Positions 1 through 6,856 are shown, counted from the first letter of the stretch. The stretch: DNA of 8,870 nt from Comamonadaceae bacterium (GCA_947372005.1 CANBRV010000080.1:1-8870), one strand, 5' to 3'. Translations and numbers: made by a program. Notes: generated from the letters alone by a model not told the origin.

Positions 1-939
1 ACGACATCACTTTCCGCTCAAACCAAGTGGGATTTGCCCGCTGCCTACGCAGCAGGCAACTTCCACACCGAGAACTTGGCGCAGTTCGCCAAGGATGTGG
101 ATGCTGCCACTGCTGGCAAGCTCAAAATCCAAGTCCACGCCAATGCTTCGCTGTTTAAAGCCAACGAAATCAAACGCGCTGTGCAAGGCGGACAAGCGCA
201 AATTGGTGAAATCTTGCTCGCCAATTTCTCTAACGAAAATCCACTCTATGCGCTGGACGGCGTACCCTTTTTGGCGGCTAGTTATGCCGATGCGCAAAAA
301 CTCTATGCTGCCTCCAAACCTGCGATGGATAAGGCTTTGGCCGCGCAAGGCATGAAGCTCTTATTTAGCGTGGCATGGCCACCGCAAGGCATTTATAGCA
401 AGCGCGAACTTTCCTCTGTGGCCGATTTACGTGGCATCAAGTGGCGCGCTTATAGCCCTGCGACCGCCAAGATTGCCGAGCTGATTGGCGCGCAAACTGT
501 CACGATTCAAGCAGCCGAACTCTCGCAAGCGCTGGCAACGGGCGTGGTCGAAAGCTACATGAGCTCGGGCTCTACAGGTTACGACAGCAAGACGTATGAG
601 TCGATCAAAAACTTTTACGACACACAAGCTTGGCTACCTAAAAATGCTGTGATCGTGAACTTGAAATCGTTTAGCGCGCTGGATGCGGCCACTCAAACGG
701 CACTACTCAAAGCGGCGGCTGATGCAGAAAAACGCGGTTGGACAACATCCATCGCTAAAAACGAAGAGTACAAAAAGCTACTCACCGAAAAAGGCATGAA
801 GATCATCAAGCCATCCGCAAAACTGACCGCCGACTTGCAGCAAATTGGCACGGTGATGTTGGCTGATTGGCTCAAAGTATCGGGTGATGAAGGCAAGGCT
901 ATCGTTGCTGAGTACAACAAGCTCAAAGCTAAAAAGTGA
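1..939 (+). CDS. TRAP transporter periplasmic substrate-binding protein (DctP family), 5'-partial
   Basis: Periplasmic solute-binding subunit of a tripartite (TRAP) transporter. It captures a substrate, usually an organic acid, and hands it to the QM membrane subunits, which import it using the sodium or proton gradient. The reading frame is open from base 1 (it begins T-T-S-L-S-A-Q), so the real start and most of the signal peptide lie left of the window; 312 codons are visible. A TTG at 34 is in frame but is not a likely start, because mature-domain sequence already precedes it. DctP-family hallmarks are the early A-A-G-N-F-H-T-E-N motif, the G-I-K-W-R-A-Y-S segment around residue 149 (this region carries the family's carboxylate-binding arginine), and the following Q-A-A-E-L-S-Q-A-L-A-T-G-V-V-E stretch. 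The next two genes complete the transporter. The substrate cannot be assigned from sequence alone. Confidence 0.9.
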   Translation, partial: TTSLSAQTKWDLPAAYAAGNFHTENLAQFAKDVDAATAGKLKIQVHANASLFKANEIKRAVQGGQAQIGEILLANFSNENPLYALDGVPFLAASYADAQKLYAASKPAMDKALAAQGMKLLFSVAWPPQGIYSKRELSSVADLRGIKWRAYSPATAKIAELIGAQTVTIQAAELSQALATGVVESYMSSGSTGYDSKTYESIKNFYDTQAWLPKNAVIVNLKSFSALDAATQTALLKAAADAEKRGWTTSIAKNEEYKKLLTEKGMKIIKPSAKLTADLQQIGTVMLADWLKVSGDEGKAIVAEYNKLKAKK

Positions 940-949
940 TGGAATTGAC

Positions 950-1483
950 GTGAGAACGTTTTTAGACAAACTCTACCTCGCGTGCGGCGCGATTGGTGCG
1001 AGCTTTATCGCGCTGATTGCCCTCCTTATGGTGGGACAGTCCGTACTGCGTGAATTTGGTGTTCGCACGGGCGCGGTCAACGACGTGGTGGCATGGTGCT
1101 GCGCGGCAGCGGCCTTTTTTGCCATGGCGCATGCGTTTAAGCACGGCGACTTTGTGCGCGTGACGTTGATGCTGGAGAAGATGAATACCAAGACCAGACG
1201 CACGTTTGAAATTGGCTCGCTACTCATCGGGACCGTTGCCACGGCTTACCTCGCGTATGCGGCATGTAGCTTCACGCTGGAGAGCTATCAGTTCAACGAC
1301 GTGGCGCAGGGCCTGCTCGCGCTGCCGCTGTGGATTCCGCAAAGCAGCTTCGCATTTGGCTCGGTGTTGCTGTTCGTGGCGGTGCTGGACGAACTCATCA
1401 TCGTGCTGCGCGGCGGCGTACCCACCTTTGTGCGCCTAGTTGAAGAGCGTCACGCCAAGGGTGATTTTTCAGCCGACGTTTAA
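950..1483 (+). CDS. TRAP transporter small permease subunit (DctQ family)
   Basis: Small inner-membrane subunit of the TRAP transporter, 177 residues. It supports the large DctM subunit and helps dock the binding protein. Four hydrophobic segments are visible, around residues 8-33, 45-63, 86-107 and 125-150, with the polar loop A-F-K-H-G-D-F-V-R-V after the second and L-P-L-W-I-P-Q before the fourth, both typical of DctQ. I chose the GTG at 950: it lies 10 bases past the dctP stop, a GGA sits 6 bases upstream (941-943), and the protein then begins directly before the first membrane helix. An in-frame ATG at 884 would place 22 extra, unlikely residues inside the dctP coding region. The gene is followed 9 bases later by dctM, so the three form one operon. 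Confidence 0.88.
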   Translation: MRTFLDKLYLACGAIGASFIALIALLMVGQSVLREFGVRTGAVNDVVAWCCAAAAFFAMAHAFKHGDFVRVTLMLEKMNTKTRRTFEIGSLLIGTVATAYLAYAACSFTLESYQFNDVAQGLLALPLWIPQSSFAFGSVLLFVAVLDELIIVLRGGVPTFVRLVEERHAKGDFSADV

Positions 1484-1487
1484 AAGG
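1484..1487 (+). promoter_or_regulatory. Ribosome binding site of the TRAP large subunit gene
   Basis: AAGG lies directly after the dctQ stop codon and 5 bases before the ATG at 1493. It supports that start and indicates independent re-initiation within the operon. Confidence 0.55.
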
Positions 1488-1492
1488 CACTC

Positions 1493-2803
1493 ATGGATAT
1501 CTTGACCATTGGCGGCATCTTGCTGCTCCTCATGCTTTTGCTGCTCTCGGGCGGCGTGTGGATTGCCATGACGCTTGCCATTTGTGGCTGGGTTGGGCAA
1601 GCCTTTTTCACATCGACCGCACCTGCTAAAAATTTATTTAGTTCGTTTTGGGAAAGCAACGCGTCGTGGGAACTTGCCGCGCTTCCCTTGTTCATTTGGA
1701 TGGGCGAAATTTTGTTTCGCACCAAACTCTCCGAGCAAATGTTTGAAGGCCTGCGCCCGTGGCTGAACGCTGTGCCAGGCCGCTTGATGCACACCACGAT
1801 TTTGGGCTGCGGCATTTTTGGCTCCGTCTCAGGCTCGTCCGCCGCCACCTGCGCCACGATTAGCAAGGTCGCGCTACCTGAGCTAATGAAGCGCGGGTAT
1901 GACGAAAAACTGGCGCTCGGTTCACTCGCCACCGCTGGCACGCTGGGCATTTTGATTCCACCCTCCATCACCATGGTCGTCTATGCGGTGGCGGCGGATG
2001 CCTCCATCATTCGGATTTTTTTAGCAGGTTTTTTGCCAGGCTTCTTGCTGATGGCACTGTTCTCGGGCTACATCATGTGGTGGAGCTGGCGCAATCCAGA
2101 CAAGGTACCAGCCGCCGACCCGCCCACCACCTTCATGCAAAAAATAGTGGCGTCTAAGCAATTGATTCCGTGCGCGCTTCTCATCATTTTTGTTTGCTGG
2201 GTCTTGATTGCAGGTTACGCCACAGCGACAGAATGTGCGGCTTACGGCGTGGCTGGCTCGCTGGCTATTGCGGCGGTCGGCGGTGGCCTGACGTGGAAAA
2301 ACTTCAAGGAAGGCCTCATGGGCACCACGCGCACCAGCTGCATGATCATGTTTATCTTGGCAGGCGCGGCCTTCCTCACCAAGACCATGGCGTTTACGGG
2401 TATCCCGCGCGAACTGGCCGAATGGGTCAACGGCATGCACCTCTCGCCCTACGCACTCATTGGTGTGCTGACGGTGGTGTACCTCATCCTTGGCACGGCG
2501 CTAGATGGCATCAGCATGATTGTGCTGACCGCTGCGGTGGTGCTGCCGATGATTCAAAAAGCAGGCTTCGATTTGGTGTGGTTTGGCATCTTCATCGTAC
2601 TGTTAGTTGAAATTGCCGAAGTCACGCCGCCCGTGGGCTTCAACCTGTTTGTGCTGCAAAACATGACAGGCAAAGATAGCAACACGATTGCCAAAGCAGC
2701 CATTCCGTTCTTCGCATGCTTAGTCGTGTGTATCGTGCTGGTAACTGTCTTCCCGCAAATCGTGACGTACTTGCCTGATTTGGTGATGGGGAAAGAGAAG
2801 TAA
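1493..2803 (+). CDS. TRAP transporter large permease subunit (DctM family)
   Basis: Main translocation subunit of the TRAP transporter in the inner membrane, 436 residues, which is the normal length for DctM. It is hydrophobic throughout, consistent with about a dozen membrane segments. Family hallmarks are G-C-G-I-F-G-S-V-S-G-S-S-A-A-T (residues 105-119), the I-L-I-P-P-S motif near 153-158, G-T-A-L-D-G-I-S-M (334-342) and E-V-T-P-P-V-G-F-N (366-374). These correspond to the glycine/serine-rich and proline-rich hairpin loops of the ion-transporter superfamily fold, where the coupling ion and substrate are expected to bind. The ATG at 1493 has an AAGG 5 bases upstream. The gene ends only 3 bases before the stop codon of the convergent tupA, so transcription terminators of the two operons must overlap coding sequence or be absent. 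Confidence 0.95.
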   Translation: MDILTIGGILLLLMLLLLSGGVWIAMTLAICGWVGQAFFTSTAPAKNLFSSFWESNASWELAALPLFIWMGEILFRTKLSEQMFEGLRPWLNAVPGRLMHTTILGCGIFGSVSGSSAATCATISKVALPELMKRGYDEKLALGSLATAGTLGILIPPSITMVVYAVAADASIIRIFLAGFLPGFLLMALFSGYIMWWSWRNPDKVPAADPPTTFMQKIVASKQLIPCALLIIFVCWVLIAGYATATECAAYGVAGSLAIAAVGGGLTWKNFKEGLMGTTRTSCMIMFILAGAAFLTKTMAFTGIPRELAEWVNGMHLSPYALIGVLTVVYLILGTALDGISMIVLTAAVVLPMIQKAGFDLVWFGIFIVLLVEIAEVTPPVGFNLFVLQNMTGKDSNTIAKAAIPFFACLVVCIVLVTVFPQIVTYLPDLVMGKEK

Positions 2804-2812
2804 CTTTTACTT
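2798..2812. repeat. Short inverted repeat spanning both convergent stop codons
   Basis: AAGTAA-CTT-TTACTT: six-base arms with a three-base loop. The left arm ends with the dctM stop TAA (2801-2803) and the right arm begins with the tupA stop (2807-2809 on the minus strand). The arms are AT-rich with no long T-run, so this is at best a weak bidirectional terminator; the symmetry may partly be chance. Confidence 0.35.
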
Positions 2813-3634
2813 GGCGTTCGGAAAGAACAACTGTTCGCCATTAATTTTGTAGGCCGCAATCACCGCTTGGCCAGCGGGCGAAATGACCCAATCGACAAAC
2901 GCTTGAGCCTCGCGCACTTTCACGTGCGGATGCTTGGCGGGGTTCACCACCATCACGCCGTATTGGTTGAAGAGCCTTGTATCTCCCTCTACCAAAATCG
3001 CTAACTGCTTGCGGTTTTTAAAGTTGAGCCATGTGCCGCGATCCGACAGCACATACGTGCCTGCCGCTGCTGCCATGTTGAGCGCTTGCCCCATGCCGCA
3101 GCCACATTCTTTGTAGTTTTGCCCCTTACTGGCTTGCGACTCTAAGCCTGCCATCTTCCAATAGCGAAGCTCGGCAGCGTGCGTGCCGCTTTTGTCACCA
3201 CGGGAAAAAAACGTCGCGTTGCTAGTTGCAATTTTTTGCAAGCCTTGCACCACGTCTTTGCCGCGCACGTTGGAGGGGTCATTACTTTGCCCAATCAGCA
3301 CAAAGTCGTTGTACATCACGTCAAAACGCTGCACACCAAAACCTTCAGCCAAAAACTTTTCTTCGGCAACTTTGTCGTGCACAAACAGCACATCCGCATC
3401 CCCGCGCCGCGCCGCGTCCAGCGCTTGCCCAGTACCGAGAGCGACCACTTTAATGCTGATGCCTGTGGCCTTGGTAAAGGCGGGCAGCAGATGCGCAAAC
3501 AAGCCCGACTGCTCGGTCGATGTGGTCGATGCCATGACGATTTGCTGGGCAAATGCCGCTTGAAATATGCCCGTGCAAGCCAAAGCCAGTATGGCTTGCA
3601 GCAGTGATGATTTAAAACTTTTCATCGAATTCAT
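2807..3634 (-). CDS. tupA: Tungstate ABC transporter substrate-binding protein TupA
   Basis: Periplasmic protein that binds tungstate with high affinity and delivers it to the TupB permease, feeding tungsten (or molybdenum) cofactor synthesis. It has 275 residues. The N-terminus carries a signal peptide: K/S-rich start, hydrophobic core about residues 10-24, and a probable cleavage after A-F-A near residue 29. Family hallmarks are T-T-S-T-E-Q-S-G (37-44), G-T-G-Q-A-L (67-72), R-R-G-D-A-D-V-L (76-83), S-R-G-D-K-S-G-T-H (144-152) and S-D-R-G-T-W (187-192). These distinguish TupA from ModA. Residues 166-171 read E-C-G-C-G-M, a cysteine-containing version of the loop usually seen as a Gly/Gln-rich stretch. 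The start ATG overlaps the stop of the upstream permease-ATPase gene as ATGA, implying translational coupling; a second in-frame ATG at 3625 is an alternative. Confidence 0.93.
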   Translation of the reverse strand: MNSMKSFKSSLLQAILALACTGIFQAAFAQQIVMASTTSTEQSGLFAHLLPAFTKATGISIKVVALGTGQALDAARRGDADVLFVHDKVAEEKFLAEGFGVQRFDVMYNDFVLIGQSNDPSNVRGKDVVQGLQKIATSNATFFSRGDKSGTHAAELRYWKMAGLESQASKGQNYKECGCGMGQALNMAAAAGTYVLSDRGTWLNFKNRKQLAILVEGDTRLFNQYGVMVVNPAKHPHVKVREAQAFVDWVISPAGQAVIAAYKINGEQLFFPNAK

Positions 3635-5136
3635 ACTCGCTCGCCTTGCAAAAATAAAGCCGCCTCGTTCGGTAGCTCTTTGTTAAAAAAATCTTTAGTT
3701 GGCAAATCTACCAAGAGTTTGCCGCCCTCTAAATAAACCACCCGAGTCGCCAAACGCTTGGCTTGCCCGAGGTTGTGGCTAGCGAATACCAGCGTGCATC
3801 CGCTATCGGCAAATTGCTGAATCAGCAGCTCGACTTCGCGCCTTGCCGATGGATCGAGACTGGCCGTTGGTTCGTCCAAAAACAAGATGTCGGGACGCAG
3901 TGCCCATGCCCGAACCAGTGCCAAGCGCTGACGTTGACCAACCGACATGGCGCGTGCGTTGCGGTGCATGATGCCCTCGAAACCCATGGCAGATAAGGCT
4001 TGTAGGGCATCGCCCTTGGCAGTTTTCCATGATTTTCCAGCAAACCATAGCGCCAACGTAACGTTTAAAAGTGCCGACACACGCAGCATATGCGGCTGCT
4101 GAAACACCATCACTTGACGTGCATCTGTGTGACTGGTGCGCTCACCGCTGCTTGGTTTTTGCTGTCCGTGTAAGAGTCTAAGGAGCGTACTCTTCCCGCT
4201 GCCATTTGCGCCCAAGAGCACCACTCGCTCACCCTTAGCGATGGATAACGAACAAGGTGCTAGCGCCGTCTGTGCGCCAAATTTAACGCTGGTGGATTCC
4301 AGCGATATGACACGACCCCTTTGCCCTTCGGGCATTTCCCCTACTACCGCAGGGGCAATCAAAGGCTTGCTTTGATCCCCATCTATGAAATAGGGGGGAT
4401 GTCGCGACGCGACAGGGGGGTTCTCTTGCACCCCAGTATCCATACGGCTTCTCGCGTATTGAACGAAGGCCGCCAACCCATGCAACGCCAGCATCACGGC
4501 CAAGAGCACAAAGCCCAGCGCCAGCGCCAGTGGCAAATCGCCTTTGCTGGTTTCCAGCGCAATCGCGGTCGTCATGACGCGCGTAAAGCCGTCGATGTTG
4601 CCGCCCACAATCATCACCGCGCCCACCTCGGTAATAGCACGGCTAAAGGCGGTGACGAAGACCATAAACAGCGCATGCCGCTCGTCAAACGCCAACAGCA
4701 CGGCACGCGCAAGCGTCCCAGCTCCGAGCGAGCGCCACTGCTCGCCATGCGTCGCTTCGGCGCTCTCCACCACTTGCCGCGTCAGTGCGGTGACCACGGG
4801 CAGCACCAAGAGAGATTGCGCCACCACCATTGCTTGAAAACTAAACAGCCAACCCAAAAACCCAAGCGGCCCGGTGCGCGAGAGCATCAGGTACACCACC
4901 AGCCCCACCACCACGGAAGGCACGGCCAGCAAGGAGTTGAGCAGCACCAGCACCAAAGGCCGCCCCGGATAACGCGCCACGCCCAGCCAAGCGCCCAAGA
5001 GCAAACCCACCGCACCGCCAATCAGCACCGCCAAGGCGCTGACAGCCAGCGACCGACCAACGATGGCTACGAGCGAAGCGTTGCCGTCAACAATGAGCTG
5101 CGCGGCGGTGACTAAACTGGTGGAGAGATCGGACAT
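3631..5136 (-). CDS. tupBC: Tungstate ABC transporter, fused permease (TupB) and ATPase (TupC)
   Basis: Inner-membrane permease and cytoplasmic ATPase of the tungstate importer in one 501-residue chain; in most genomes these are two proteins. Residues 1-233 are the permease: several membrane segments, an EAA-type loop (E-S-A-E-A-T-H-G-E-Q-W-R, about 124-135) and the TupB signature E-V-G-A-V-M-I-V-G-G-N-I (about 180-191). Residues 275-501 are the ATPase: Walker A G-A-N-G-S-G-K-S-T (309-317), Q-loop near 346, signature M-S-V-G-Q (397-401, a variant of LSGGQ), Walker B I-L-F-L-D-E-P (417-423) and switch histidine 454. Residues about 239-274 form a proline- and glycine-rich linker encoded by dense inverted repeats. 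I chose ATG 5136 because the 25 extra residues of the longer frame (from 5211) overlap the toxin gene and do not resemble permease. No strong ribosome site precedes it. Confidence 0.88.
   Translation of the reverse strand: MSDLSTSLVTAAQLIVDGNASLVAIVGRSLAVSALAVLIGGAVGLLLGAWLGVARYPGRPLVLVLLNSLLAVPSVVVGLVVYLMLSRTGPLGFLGWLFSFQAMVVAQSLLVLPVVTALTRQVVESAEATHGEQWRSLGAGTLARAVLLAFDERHALFMVFVTAFSRAITEVGAVMIVGGNIDGFTRVMTTAIALETSKGDLPLALALGFVLLAVMLALHGLAAFVQYARSRMDTGVQENPPVASRHPPYFIDGDQSKPLIAPAVVGEMPEGQRGRVISLESTSVKFGAQTALAPCSLSIAKGERVVLLGANGSGKSTLLRLLHGQQKPSSGERTSHTDARQVMVFQQPHMLRVSALLNVTLALWFAGKSWKTAKGDALQALSAMGFEGIMHRNARAMSVGQRQRLALVRAWALRPDILFLDEPTASLDPSARREVELLIQQFADSGCTLVFASHNLGQAKRLATRVVYLEGGKLLVDLPTKDFFNKELPNEAALFLQGERV
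4315..4421. repeat. Cluster of inverted repeats (probable palindromic element) inside tupBC
   Basis: About 107 bp, framed by short inverted ends ACCCC (4315-4319) and GGGGT (4417-4421), holding five successive inverted repeats. They are TGCCC-TTC-GGGCA (4322-4334); CCCCT/AGGGG arms (4338-4342, 4351-4355); ATCAAAG-GCTTG-CTTTGAT (4358-4376), a perfect 7-bp stem extended by GGGG/CCCC across a two-base bulge; ATCCCC/GGGGAT arms (4375-4380, 4395-4400) enclosing CTAT-GAA-ATAG (4383-4393); and the odd palindrome TGTCGCGACGCGACA (4400-4414). It is read in frame as a 36-residue linker between the permease and ATPase halves, with no stop codon. The density of stems and the runs of G and C differ from the flanking gene and resemble REP-like or other small palindromic elements. 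No second copy is visible in this window, so its dispersed nature is inference. Confidence 0.65.
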
Positions 5137-5149
5137 ATCAGCGCGAGAA

Positions 5150-5464
5150 TTAGCGAGACAGAAGTGATTGGCGTAACCACTCAGGATCACGTCTTGTGTC
5201 GAGCACTGCAATCACAGTTGCGAGTTGATGCTCAAATAAATAGTAGATCGCGTAAGGAAACCGACGCGATAAGCTTCGGTAAACCAAGCCACCATTGGGC
5301 TTAGCATGAACGCCAGCGTAAATCATCAGTGAGTCAATATCAGCACTCAAAGTGTCTAAGAAATATTGTCCGATTCCCGTTTGCTGTTTTTCGTAAAACC
5401 AATAGCCACTCAGCAAGTCTGTTTGTGCTGATTCTGTGATTTCGATGTGCTGACAGCCGTTCAC
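5150..5464 (-). CDS. RelE/ParE-superfamily toxin of a toxin-antitoxin module
   Basis: Small protein of 104 residues resembling the RelE/ParE toxin superfamily, whose members inhibit either translation (mRNA cleavage) or DNA gyrase. Visible family traits are the early helix with A-Q-T-D-L and a following W-F-Y-E segment, and the C-terminal strand pattern R-R-F-P-Y-A-I-Y-Y-L-F (about 68-78) followed by A-V-L-D-T-R-R-D-P-E-W (about 86-96), the ending common in ParE-like proteins. It begins with GTG at 5464, overlapping the antitoxin stop as GTGA, with no separate ribosome site; expression is therefore probably coupled to the antitoxin. The stop lies 13 bases upstream of the tupBC start. Which of the two toxic activities it has cannot be told from sequence; the ParE-like ending slightly favours ParE. 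Confidence 0.85.
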   Translation of the reverse strand: MNGCQHIEITESAQTDLLSGYWFYEKQQTGIGQYFLDTLSADIDSLMIYAGVHAKPNGGLVYRSLSRRFPYAIYYLFEHQLATVIAVLDTRRDPEWLRQSLLSR

Positions 5465-5694
5465 GTCGCTTGCATGCCCGTCATCTGGCGCAAGTTCTGT
5501 TTAGCCTTGGCCCACGGGATCACTTTTTCAAGTCCCGCATCCAATCGCGCCAACCGCTGACTCAAAACTTCTTGATGCCACGCAGGCACAACATCAGCCG
5601 CGCCTTTTGTAAATGACTCCCAAAGCACCTCCATCGCCTGCAAGCGAGTGGGTAGCGGCAGATTGGCTAACTGATCAATTTGAGCTTGTTGCAT
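5461..5694 (-). CDS. Antitoxin, putative addiction module component family (PF09720-like)
   Basis: 77-residue protein whose layout fits the addiction-module antitoxin family TIGR02574/PF09720: an N-terminal L-P-L-P-T-R-L-Q-A-M-E-V-L-W-E-S-F segment (12-28), then P-A-W-H-Q-E-V-L (37-44), a run of charged helix, and I-P-W-A-K-A-K (59-65). In the family this unstable protein neutralises a RelE/ParE-type toxin encoded immediately downstream, exactly the arrangement here. The start ATG has a GAGG 8 bases upstream, which lies within the palindrome GAGGCCTC at 5699-5706. The gene follows hemH after a 46-base gap. Confidence 0.85.
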   Translation of the reverse strand: MQQAQIDQLANLPLPTRLQAMEVLWESFTKGAADVVPAWHQEVLSQRLARLDAGLEKVIPWAKAKQNLRQMTGMQAT

Positions 5695-5740
5695 AAATGA
5701 GGCCTCGCATAAAAAGACAAGATGCTATTTTCTCTCGAAA
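5695..5740 (-). promoter_or_regulatory. hemH-antitoxin spacer with palindrome GAGGCCTC
   Basis: The only non-coding gap of note in the minus-strand block. It contains the perfect 8-bp palindrome GAGGCCTC (5699-5706), which overlaps the antitoxin ribosome binding site (GAGG, 8 bases before the ATG). Since such antitoxins often repress their own operon, this could be an operator, but 8-bp palindromes also arise by chance. I see no convincing -35/-10 pair and no hairpin-plus-T-run terminator for hemH. Confidence 0.3.
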
Positions 5741-6856
5741 TCAGTCCTTTGCCCCAGCTTGCAGCGCTCGCGCTCTGGATTGTTGGAGTTCAACGCTGTT
5801 GGGCAGGGACTTCGTATCCCAGCCTTGCAAATGCTGCTCGGCAATCGAGCGCAGCACGCCAATCCACTCCAAGTTATCGTTCGGACAAGTGATGTAGTTG
5901 AACTCTTTGCCGCCCTCATGGATAAAGGCTTCGCGCGCTTCCATGTCGATCTCTTCTAACGTCTCTAGGCAGTCGCTGGTAAAGCCTGGGCAGATCACGT
6001 CCACGCGCTCAATGCCCGCTTTGGCAAGTGCAATGAGCGTGGGCTCGGTATAGGGCTGCAACCACTTGGCGCGGCCAAAGCGCGACTGGAACGTGACGCG
6101 GTATTGCTCTTTTGTGAGCCCCAAATTCTCAGCCAACAAACGCGCCGTCTTCAAACACTCACAGTGGTACATATCGCCAAGCGTCAACGTGCGCTCGGGC
6201 ACGCCGTGGAACGTCATCACCAGCACTTGCGGTTGGCCAGTCTTCTTCCACGACTCGCGGACTCGATTCCCGAGCATGCAGATGTAGCCATCGTGGTCGT
6301 GATAGCGATTCACAAAACGCAGCTCAGGAATCACGCGCTGCTGCTTGCCCCAGTCGAACACCGCATCCGACACACTGGCGGTCGTCGTACCCGAGTACTG
6401 CGGATAAAGCGGCAACACCAAGATGCGTGTCGCGCCTTCGGCCTTGAGTTGATCCAATTCCTGCGCCATGCTCGGGTTGCCATAGCGCATGGCGTAGCGC
6501 ACAACAACCTTGTGGGAAGCCGCATCCAGCGCGGCTTGCAGCAGGGTCGCTTGCGCTTGCGTCCAATGGCGAAGCGGCGAATCTTTCTCCATCCAAATGC
6601 TCGCGTACTTGGCGGCAGATTTTTTGGGGCGCACTCGAAGGATGATTCCGTGCAGGATCAGCCACCAAATCGGCTTTGGAATTTCCACCACACGCGGGTC
6701 ACTCAAAAACTCAGCAAGATAACGGCGCACCGCATCAGGCGTAGGCGCGTCGGGTGTGCCAAGGTTAACGAGCAGCACGGCAGTTTTGGGGGTAGTGCCG
6801 TGCTGGAATTTGGGTTCGGGTTGATACCGAGACTGGAAAGGGGATGTGAAGCTCAT
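5741..6856 (-). CDS. hemH: Ferrochelatase
   Basis: Inserts ferrous iron into protoporphyrin IX to make protohaem, the last step of haem synthesis, in the cytoplasm or at the inner membrane. 371 residues, normal for proteobacterial HemH. After a variable N-terminus of about 24 residues come the core motifs L-L-V-N-L-G-T-P-D-A-P (28-38), R-R-Y-L-A-E-F-L-S-D-P-R-V (44-56), A-M-R-Y-G-N-P-S (122-129), L-P-L-Y-P-Q-Y-S (148-155), T-F-H-G-V-P (215-220, with the conserved catalytic histidine 217), F-Q-S-R-F-G (256-261) and C-P-G-F-T-S-D-C-L-E-T-L-E-E-I (289-303, with the conserved glutamate 298). No cysteine cluster typical of iron-sulphur ferrochelatases is evident at the C-terminus. The gene is divergent from the ABC ATPase gene, with its ATG only 16 bases from that gene's likely start. 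There is no clear ribosome site. Confidence 0.96.
   Translation of the reverse strand: MSFTSPFQSRYQPEPKFQHGTTPKTAVLLVNLGTPDAPTPDAVRRYLAEFLSDPRVVEIPKPIWWLILHGIILRVRPKKSAAKYASIWMEKDSPLRHWTQAQATLLQAALDAASHKVVVRYAMRYGNPSMAQELDQLKAEGATRILVLPLYPQYSGTTTASVSDAVFDWGKQQRVIPELRFVNRYHDHDGYICMLGNRVRESWKKTGQPQVLVMTFHGVPERTLTLGDMYHCECLKTARLLAENLGLTKEQYRVTFQSRFGRAKWLQPYTEPTLIALAKAGIERVDVICPGFTSDCLETLEEIDMEAREAFIHEGGKEFNYITCPNDNLEWIGVLRSIAEQHLQGWDTKSLPNSVELQQSRARALQAGAKD

Noticed and set aside
884..949. Upstream ATG (884) for the TRAP small subunit
   Set aside because: It would add 22 polar residues overlapping dctP by 56 bases. The GTG at 950 gives the usual short N-terminus before the first helix.
1480..1974. 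164-codon minus-strand frame opposite dctM
   Set aside because: Shadow of the conserved DctM coding sequence, with low-complexity Ser/Pro/Lys composition and no start signal.
4315..4421. Rho-independent terminator between tupB and tupC
   Set aside because: The hairpins are strong, but no T-run follows any of them on the coding strand and the reading frame continues without a stop into a complete ATPase.
4321..5115. 264-codon open frame on the plus strand opposite tupBC
   Set aside because: It is rich in Gln, His and Arg, as expected for the antisense of a GC-rich membrane-protein gene. The opposite strand encodes an unmistakable permease, and there is no domain pattern or ribosome site.
5137..5211. 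Upstream start (5211) for tupBC
   Set aside because: The extra 25 residues overlap the 3' end of the toxin gene in another frame and do not resemble a permease N-terminus.
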